Assembly (NCBI GenBank): GCA_937901285.1
Contig: CALCHI010000445.1
Location: 1 to 10,834 of the forward strand
DNA: 10,834 nucleotides
Direction of reading: 5' to 3'
Source of the DNA: UBA8437 sp003445035
GTDB taxonomy: Bacteria; Planctomycetota; Planctomycetia; Planctomycetales; Planctomycetaceae
Both the position numbers and the translations under genes were made by a program. Position 1 is the first letter of the stretch. Each line of letters begins with the position of its first letter. The notes beneath the pieces were generated by a model. The model did not search any database. It saw nothing but the letters and a program-made list of their open reading frames with translations, and was not told the DNA's origin. Shown here piece after piece: positions 6,405 to 10,834 of the stretch.

Positions 6405-7682
6405 TTACTGCCTCTGAAAGACGGCCCCGAACTGGCGGGGGTCGGGCAGCGTGGCCTGATCAAATTCCCGCCCGTGGGTGTACTCGGAGATGTCGACCAT
6501 CGTCCCGTTGGCCTCGGCCGATTCGTACGCGGCCATCAGCACGGCCATGGTGTCCCAGGCCATCAGCGGACCCGACTGGGGCATCCGATCCGGGTCGAGG
6601 GCACAGTCGACCGCGTCGTTCATCTCGTTGACGTATCCGTGAGCATGAAACTGGCGGGGCCTGGGAAAACTGGTCCCCTGGGCGGTGGGCAGTTTTTCTC
6701 GAAGCAGCAGGTCGCCGGCGGCGTCCGCATCGGGCAGGAACAGTTCGTTTTCGTTGTTGGGGTTGATCCGCATGTCGTACTGCGCGAAGTCGGTGATCAC
6801 TCGCAGTTCGTTGCGGATGCCGCTGATGCTGAGGTCCGATCCGACAACCTCGGCCACGGTGTGGTCGTCGAAGACGACGGTGATCCGTCCGAAGTCATCG
6901 ACATTCTGCAGCACCCGGAAATGCCGGCCCGAGGCCTCGGGCTGGTGCTTGAGCACCTGCAGGGCGACGGCGGTGACCGAGACGGGGCGGATCGGACGCC
7001 CGTCCCGGATGATGCCCTCGGCCTGTTTCAGGTACAGGCAGGGGCCCAGTGGGTGGCAGGCCTTGTTGAACAGGGCCCCGCCACCGGAAAGCGCGGGGGT
7101 GTCGTAGGCCGGGGCGTGGGATCCCTGGTGAGCACAGAGACCCTGCTGCCACAGCACTCGTCCCTGTCCGCCGGCGATCGCCTCGATCAGCACCTCGACC
7201 AGACCCTTCACCCCGTCGACGTAGACGAAGTCCTCGGCGTAGAGCAGCCGGCTGCCCGAACCGGCGACCTCGTCGAGCACCTCGGCCAGGTAGTCCATCG
7301 ACTCGCGTTTGCGGGTCGCGGCGTCAGCCGTGCGGTCCTCGGTGTAGCCCGGCCAGACGACCGGGGGTTTTTCCAGCACGATCACCGGTACCCCGGCCCG
7401 GGCGGCCTCGATGGTGTACGGCCCGTGGGCCGCATTGGCACAGGCGATGTTGTCGATGGTCGGCTGCACCGCCTCGAGCATCTCGGCGTGCGAGGCGTAG
7501 GCCGCGGTGACGCCGTGCGAACCGGCAAACCGCTCGGCGTTCTTCATCTGGCCGCTGGTGACCCCGGCCAGACGGATGTCGACCCCGTTGCGGTGGGGGA
7601 TCAGGCCATAGGTGCGGGCGGTGTAGTCGCCGGCGAATCCGGTGCCGTTGATTGTGACATCGAGCGTGACGGGGTCGGTCAT
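6405..7682 (-). CDS. Gfo/Idh/MocA family NAD(P)-dependent oxidoreductase
   Basis: This 425-residue protein falls in the family of dehydrogenases acting on sugars, inositols and related polyols. The N-terminal Rossmann domain (about 6-125) carries GTGFAG (13-18) on the first strand and ends with EKPP (104-107), the family's EKP motif whose lysine contacts cofactor and substrate. The C-terminal alpha/beta domain has GGGALFNKACHPLG (200-213), where H210 fits the conserved catalytic or substrate histidine. There is no signal peptide, whereas many planctomycete relatives carry Tat signals, so this copy is probably cytoplasmic. A longer frame opens at 7835, but its extra 51 residues are low in order and precede the Rossmann strand. 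ATG 7682 has GGAAAGA 7 nt upstream and matches the fold start. It is the first gene of the minus-strand series, divergent from the MFS gene. The FAD oxidase follows in the same frame after stop TAA 6407-6405. The substrate is not recognisable. Confidence 0.88.
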   Translation of the reverse strand: MTDPVTLDVTINGTGFAGDYTARTYGLIPHRNGVDIRLAGVTSGQMKNAERFAGSHGVTAAYASHAEMLEAVQPTIDNIACANAAHGPYTIEAARAGVPVIVLEKPPVVWPGYTEDRTADAATRKRESMDYLAEVLDEVAGSGSRLLYAEDFVYVDGVKGLVEVLIEAIAGGQGRVLWQQGLCAHQGSHAPAYDTPALSGGGALFNKACHPLGPCLYLKQAEGIIRDGRPIRPVSVTAVALQVLKHQPEASGRHFRVLQNVDDFGRITVVFDDHTVAEVVGSDLSISGIRNELRVITDFAQYDMRINPNNENELFLPDADAAGDLLLREKLPTAQGTSFPRPRQFHAHGYVNEMNDAVDCALDPDRMPQSGPLMAWDTMAVLMAAYESAEANGTMVDISEYTHGREFDQATLPDPRQFGAVFQRQ

Positions 7683-7689
7683 GGAGAGG

Positions 7690-7696
7690 TCTTTCC
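7690..7696 (-). promoter_or_regulatory. Shine-Dalgarno-like GGAAAGA deciding the start of the Gfo/Idh gene
   Basis: On the minus strand GGAAAGA is followed by 7 nt and ATG 7682-7680. It is an imperfect SD, but it sits at the right distance, and the resulting protein begins just before the Rossmann strand. This argues against the longer frame from 7835. Confidence 0.5.
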
Positions 7697-7698
7697 GG

Positions 7699-7719
7699 GT
7701 GCCGTGAGCGGACCGGCAC
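7699..7719. repeat. Inverted repeat GTGCCG-N9-CGGCAC, possible operator or leader hairpin
   Basis: Two perfect 6-bp arms lie at 7699-7704 and 7714-7719 with a 9-nt spacer. The repeat starts 17 nt upstream of the Gfo/Idh ATG, so it could be a repressor site or a hairpin in that gene's leader next to its ribosome-binding site. A 6-bp GC-rich repeat can arise by chance in this genome, and no regulator gene is in the window. Confidence 0.3.
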
Positions 7720-7845
7720 GATGACTGACGGCGGGTCGAATTGCAATCGGATGATTCTCGATGGTGATGTCGCTTGGAATCGATCGCCGGGTCGTTCATG
7801 CTGCCGTTTCGGTCCCAGTGGGGTCCGATGGCCACGCCTCGTTTC

Positions 7846-7849
7846 GGAG
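7846..7849 (+). promoter_or_regulatory. Shine-Dalgarno GGAG supporting a GTG start for the MFS transporter
   Basis: GGAG is followed by 9 nt and GTG 7859-7861. From this GTG the protein begins with a short polar stretch (ALSNNRSHR) directly before the first membrane helix, as expected for the family. Confidence 0.5.
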
Positions 7850-7858
7850 CACTCGCCG

Positions 7859-9283
7859 GTGGCTCTATCCAACAATCGATCGCACCGCATCATCACCTTC
7901 TGCGCGCTGTACTTTGCGCAAGGGATCCCGTGGGGATTCATGCTGCTGACGCTGCCGTCGTACCTGTTGGACAAGTACGGCGAACATTTCGACGACGACG
8001 CCATCGGTGAACTGAAGGCGATCATTCTGATCCCGTGGTCGTTCAAGCTGATCTGGGCTCCGATCATGGACAGCTACACGGTCCGTTCCATGGGTCGACG
8101 CAGGCCCTGGATCATCGGCGCCGAATTGGTGATGGCCGTGACACTGTTGGGGTTGATTGGCCTGGGAGATCTTTCCGATCAGCTCAAGCCACTGCTGATC
8201 ATGTACTTCCTGCACAACTGCTTTGCGTCGCTACAGGATGTCTGCACCGATGCGATGGCTGTCGATCTGCTGCCCGATGACGAACAGGGGCAGATGAACG
8301 GGATGATGTGGGGCAGCAAGCTGGTCGGGAAAGCGGGGGGAGCCTGGGCACTGTCTCATGTCATCAACTGGGGTGGGATCGAAGCGTGCGTGGCCGTTCA
8401 GGTAGCACTGCTGGTGCTGATCGTGGCCGTTCCGTTGCTGATTCTTGAACGCCCTGGCGAGCGGCGGCTGCCCTGGTCAGAGGGATCCGTACAGGGAGAC
8501 AACACGAGCAGCGCTCGCAATCCACTGACGACCGTCACCGAGACGTGCAGGGCCTTCAGCGTGCCGACGTTGGCTGTTTTCGTCTTCTTCACCCTGGTCA
8601 AGTTGTTCGGCACGGGAATCAACGAAGTCGTCGTCAACACCCTGTACATCAAGCAGCTGGGATGGAGCGATCTCGACTTCACCACGGCCAGCGGGCTCTA
8701 CACGCTTCCACTCCTCCTCCTCGGGACACTTCTGGGCGGCATGCTCGCCGACCGGTTCGGACGTCGGTTGATCCTGACTGTTGGCTACGGAGGCTTCGCG
8801 ATCACGGCCATCGTCTTTTCGCTGTGCCCCCAGTTCTGGGATCAGTACTGGTTCACTCTCACGTACGTGCTGGCTTTCGAGACCCTGGTGGCGATTGGTT
8901 CGGTCGGATTCCTGTCGTTGGCGATGCGGATCAGCTGGTCGACCGCGGCCGCTACGGTCTTCACCGTGTATATGACTCTCAGCAACGTCTCGCATGTTGT
9001 CGGCAACTGGCTGGCTGGGCCAGTTCGGGCTCTGACGACTGACTACGCCATTTCGACGGGCCTGGCAGGTCGCGAAGCCGAGATGTTTTCCTATCAGTTG
9101 ACGATCGGGTTCGCGGGGCTGATTACGGTGCCGGCATTGCTCTTGTTGATTCGTGTGAGTACGTCGGAAGTTGATGCTGCCGCGGGGCGACAGGTGGGTG
9201 ACGAAGAAGATGACACAAGTCACGATGAATTGAGCGACGCGCCGAGCGGCTATGAGGATGGCCAGATGGATCCGATCGAATGA
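7859..9283 (+). CDS. MFS transporter, AmpG-like
   Basis: From GTG 7859 the protein has 474 residues and about 12 hydrophobic segments, so it is an inner-membrane permease. The first helix carries ALYFAQGIPWGFM (16-28), followed by AIGELKAIILIPWSFKLIWAP (48-68) and D71 with GRRRPW (79-84). This is the pattern of AmpG-type permeases (FxxGLP... LPYxxKxxWAPxxD... GRRR). A conserved polar helix, ASLQDVCTDAMAVDLLP (123-139), also fits AmpG relatives. The second half has the MFS motif GGMLADRFGRR (293-303). AmpG imports anhydromuropeptides during cell-wall recycling, but the wider family carries other solutes, so the substrate is open. The last 40 residues (about 435-474) are a polar, strongly acidic cytosolic tail. 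GTG 7859 is chosen for GGAG 9 nt upstream; longer frames from ATG 7721 or 7751 add a non-membrane, cysteine/arginine-rich leader. It overlaps the next gene by 4 nt (ATGA), suggesting that the transported compound is handled by that dehydrogenase. Confidence 0.85.
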   Translation: MALSNNRSHRIITFCALYFAQGIPWGFMLLTLPSYLLDKYGEHFDDDAIGELKAIILIPWSFKLIWAPIMDSYTVRSMGRRRPWIIGAELVMAVTLLGLIGLGDLSDQLKPLLIMYFLHNCFASLQDVCTDAMAVDLLPDDEQGQMNGMMWGSKLVGKAGGAWALSHVINWGGIEACVAVQVALLVLIVAVPLLILERPGERRLPWSEGSVQGDNTSSARNPLTTVTETCRAFSVPTLAVFVFFTLVKLFGTGINEVVVNTLYIKQLGWSDLDFTTASGLYTLPLLLLGTLLGGMLADRFGRRLILTVGYGGFAITAIVFSLCPQFWDQYWFTLTYVLAFETLVAIGSVGFLSLAMRISWSTAAATVFTVYMTLSNVSHVVGNWLAGPVRALTTDYAISTGLAGREAEMFSYQLTIGFAGLITVPALLLLIRVSTSEVDAAAGRQVGDEEDDTSHDELSDAPSGYEDGQMDPIE

Positions 9284-10356
9284 CCACGATGGGTGTGTTG
9301 GTCGATAACGTTCGGTTGAGCGAATTGGTCGAGGCCGTGTTGCTGGCGGCGGGATTCCGTGAAGCGGACGCGGCCGTGGTGGCTGAGGTGCTGGTCGAGG
9401 CGGATTTGCGGGGAGTGGATTCGCATGGAGTGACCCGGCTTTTCGGGTACCTGGAGATGATCGACGCGGGTCATGTGAATCCACAGCCGGAGGTTTCCGT
9501 CGAAAAGGAATCGGGTGCGACGGCGCTGCTGGACGGTGACAGTGGCATCGGGATCATCGCCGCCCGGCAGGCGATGGATCGTGCGATTGCGCTTTCGGCC
9601 GAATCGGGCATCGCCTGCGTCTCTTTGCGGAACGTCTCGCATACCGGGCTGCTGGGTTTCTATACGATGCGGGCGGCCCGGCAGGGGCTGATCGGGATCG
9701 CGATGAACAACGGGCCCTGCATGACACCGCCGTTCGGCGGGCTCGAACCGGTGGCCGCGACCAACCCGATCAGCATCGCCGCTCCGTCTGGCGGACCGCA
9801 CCCGGTCGCTCTCGACATGGCCACCACCACGGTGGCTGCGGGCAAGATCCGGTTGGCCCGGAAACTCGACCAGCCGATCCCCGCCGACTGGGGGCTGGAC
9901 CGGGACGGGCAACCCTGCACCGATCCGGCCGAGGTGATCGACAACGGGTTCTACCAGTGGACCGGAGGCTACAAGGGTTTCGGTTTGGCGACGATGATCG
10001 AGATTCTCTCGGGAGTCCTCTCCGGTGGCCTGTTCGGTCGGAATGTCCCGACGCTGGTCAACTATGGCCAGGACCCGTTGATCAGCAGCGGCTTTTACGT
10101 GGCCATCGATGTCGAACGGTTTCTGCCGCTGGAGGATTTCCGTTCGCGAGTCGACAGCCTGGTGGACATGGTGCGATCGACCGAGCCGGTCGATGCGGAT
10201 CAACCGGTGATGGTGGCCGGAGACAAGGAACTGGCCTGTCGCGAGACCCGGCTGGAACAGGGGATCCCCCTGAGCTCGCAGGTGGCCGACGAACTGGACG
10301 AGTTGCTCGACCGCTTCGATCTCAGCCAGGTGGCTCGGCTTCGGTCTGGCTCGTGA
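9280..10356 (+). CDS. LDH2 / malate-lactate dehydrogenase family NAD(P)-dependent oxidoreductase
   Basis: At 358 residues this is the usual length for the LDH2/MDH2 family (MdH, AllD ureidoglycolate dehydrogenase, YiaK, DpkA imino-acid reductase, ComC), which interconverts 2-hydroxy or 2-amino acids and 2-oxo or imino acids with NAD(P). Visible family motifs are ADLRGVDSHGVTRL (41-54) with catalytic H49, NVSHTG with H121 (118-123), the cofactor segment ATNPISIAAP (160-169), DMATTTVAAGKI (179-190) and GGYKGFGLA (229-237). The last motif is usually G(H/P)KG(Y/F)GLA, so Y231 is a small departure. There is no signal peptide, so it is cytoplasmic. Its ATG overlaps the MFS stop as ATGA, so the two are translated together. 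A second ATG at 9289 is possible; neither has a strong SD. The 3' end overlaps the convergent amidase gene by 35 bp. The family is functionally broad and the substrate cannot be assigned from sequence. Confidence 0.9.
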   Translation: MTTMGVLVDNVRLSELVEAVLLAAGFREADAAVVAEVLVEADLRGVDSHGVTRLFGYLEMIDAGHVNPQPEVSVEKESGATALLDGDSGIGIIAARQAMDRAIALSAESGIACVSLRNVSHTGLLGFYTMRAARQGLIGIAMNNGPCMTPPFGGLEPVAATNPISIAAPSGGPHPVALDMATTTVAAGKIRLARKLDQPIPADWGLDRDGQPCTDPAEVIDNGFYQWTGGYKGFGLATMIEILSGVLSGGLFGRNVPTLVNYGQDPLISSGFYVAIDVERFLPLEDFRSRVDSLVDMVRSTEPVDADQPVMVAGDKELACRETRLEQGIPLSSQVADELDELLDRFDLSQVARLRSGS

Positions 10357-10834
10357 TCGGACCGTAGTGCTCGACACGGCGGTTCTTCCCGAAGTGGAAG
10401 ATGCCCTCCTTGTAGGGGCGTGTCGCGTCGAGGTCGCAGGTGTGGACGATCAGTTCGTCCTGGAGTGTCGTGGCCTGGGCGACGATCTCGCCAGAGGGGG
10501 CGATGATCATCGTCTGTCCCAACTGCATCACGCCTTCCTCCTCGCCCGCCTTGGCGACGCCCACCACCCAGGCCCCGTTCTGGTAGGCACCGGACTGCAT
10601 CGACAGCCGGTTGTGGAATGGCACCAGTGGGTTCATCTCGGGGTAGTCGGGATTGTTGGACGGCGTGTTGTAACCCAGCAGGATCAGTTCGGCTCCACGC
10701 AGGCCGAGCACACGATAGGTCTCGGGCCACCGGCGGTCGTTGCAGATACACATGCCGACGGTACCACCGAATGCTCGCCAGGTGTCAAAGCCCAGGTCGC
10801 TGACGTCGAAATACCGTTTCTCGAGATTCTGGAA
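10322..10834 (-). CDS. Nitrilase-superfamily amidohydrolase, N-carbamoyl-D-amino acid amidase-like (C-terminal part)
   Basis: The gene enters from the right edge; 170 residues are visible to the stop at 10324-10322. It matches bacterial N-carbamoyl-D-amino acid amidohydrolase (DCase), which converts N-carbamoyl-D-amino acids to D-amino acids, CO2 and ammonia in the hydantoin pathway. Diagnostic stretches are LEKRYFDVSDLGF (visible residues 4-16), MCICNDRRWPETYRVLGLRG (28-47), LLGYNTPSNNP (52-62), LSMQSGAYQNGAW (77-89) and IAPSGEIVA (111-119). The nucleophile is the Cys of ICNDRRW (visible residue 31). The Asn and two Arg after it (32, 34, 35) match residues that bind the substrate carboxylate. 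The catalytic Glu and Lys lie beyond the window. The His in the FQHLEKRYF motif of Agrobacterium DCase is Asn here. The fragment continues back to the first base with no stop, so this is a window truncation, not a pseudogene. Related acyl-amidases such as beta-ureidopropionases are less similar over these motifs. Confidence 0.88.
   Translation of the reverse strand, partial: FQNLEKRYFDVSDLGFDTWRAFGGTVGMCICNDRRWPETYRVLGLRGAELILLGYNTPSNNPDYPEMNPLVPFHNRLSMQSGAYQNGAWVVGVAKAGEEEGVMQLGQTMIIAPSGEIVAQATTLQDELIVHTCDLDATRPYKEGIFHFGKNRRVEHYGPITSQTEAEPPG

Larger units (their letters stand above)
7683..7858. promoter_or_regulatory. Divergent intergenic region between the Gfo/Idh gene and the MFS gene
   Basis: This 176-bp spacer must hold the 5' control signals of two outward-facing transcription units. 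It contains the SD-like GGAAAGA for the Gfo/Idh gene (7696-7690), GGAG for the MFS gene (7846-7849), an inverted repeat at 7699-7719 and a palindrome ATTGCAAT at 7740-7747. TTGCAA at 7741-7746 could be a -35-like element on either strand, but I find no matching -10 box. Upstream ATG codons in the MFS frame (7721, 7751) lack good ribosome-binding sites and would add non-conserved residues. Confidence 0.5.

Noticed and set aside
6396..7724. A 442-codon plus-strand open frame opposite the Gfo/Idh gene
   Set aside because: The translation is low in order and lacks motifs. The opposite strand encodes an intact Rossmann oxidoreductase with GTGFAG and EKP motifs.
7683..7835. Longer start for the Gfo/Idh gene at 7835
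   Set aside because: The added 51 residues have no signal-peptide or domain character and precede the Rossmann strand. ATG 7682 has an SD-like motif at proper spacing.
8477..9484. A 335-codon minus-strand open frame opposite the MFS gene
   Set aside because: It is Arg/Pro/Gln-rich without motifs and lies across the MFS/dehydrogenase junction; the plus strand has clear membrane helices.
9250..10377. A 375-codon minus-strand open frame opposite the LDH2-family gene
   Set aside because: It is antisense to a protein with every LDH2-family motif and has no recognisable domain of its own.

Overview
The window is a GC-rich, densely coded bacterial segment carrying nine protein genes, two of them cut by the window edges. 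It holds no RNA genes, mobile elements or CRISPR arrays that I can see. The best lineage guess is Planctomycetota. The main reason is the left-edge gene, which has a signal peptide, a degenerate methyltransferase-like fold and the start of a PQQ-type propeller region; I associate this architecture with planctomycete genomes. This is inference from remembered families, not a database result.

Layout. Positions 1-7682 carry six genes, all on the minus strand. In transcription order they are: a Gfo/Idh/MocA-type oxidoreductase (6405-7682); an FAD-dependent monomeric sarcosine oxidase/N-methyl-tryptophan oxidase-type protein (5229-6326, possibly starting at 6356); a membrane-anchored, mostly helical protein with a possible divergent MCE domain (3774-5111); a single-chain fusion of an MlaF-type ATPase with an MlaE-type permease (2140-3777); an M20 metallodipeptidase (712-2097); and the 5' part of the exported quinoprotein-like gene (1-616). 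A 176-bp divergent spacer at 7683-7858 separates these from a plus-strand pair, an AmpG-like MFS transporter (7859-9283) that overlaps an LDH2/malate dehydrogenase-family oxidoreductase (9280-10356) by 4 bp. From the right edge a nitrilase-superfamily amidase very like N-carbamoyl-D-amino acid amidohydrolase runs back on the minus strand (10322-10834), and its 3' end overlaps the dehydrogenase by 35 bp.

How the genes may work together. Two themes are visible. The first is an envelope lipid-transport module: the MCE-like protein and the ATPase-permease fusion overlap by 4 nt (GTGA), and the M20 peptidase follows after 42 nt. If the MCE assignment is right, this is a compact two-gene version of an Mla/Mce transporter, and it is the best candidate here for something not well described. 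The second theme is catabolism of small N-substituted amino acids or related compounds, with a carbamoyl-amino acid amidase, a permease, three different oxidoreductase types and a dipeptidase. The exact substrate cannot be read from the sequence.

Most starts are supported by Shine-Dalgarno-like motifs. The exception is the FAD oxidase: its best-placed start is an ATC codon, which is either a rare non-canonical start or a base change. Long antisense frames oppose nearly every gene and look like GC-bias shadows.
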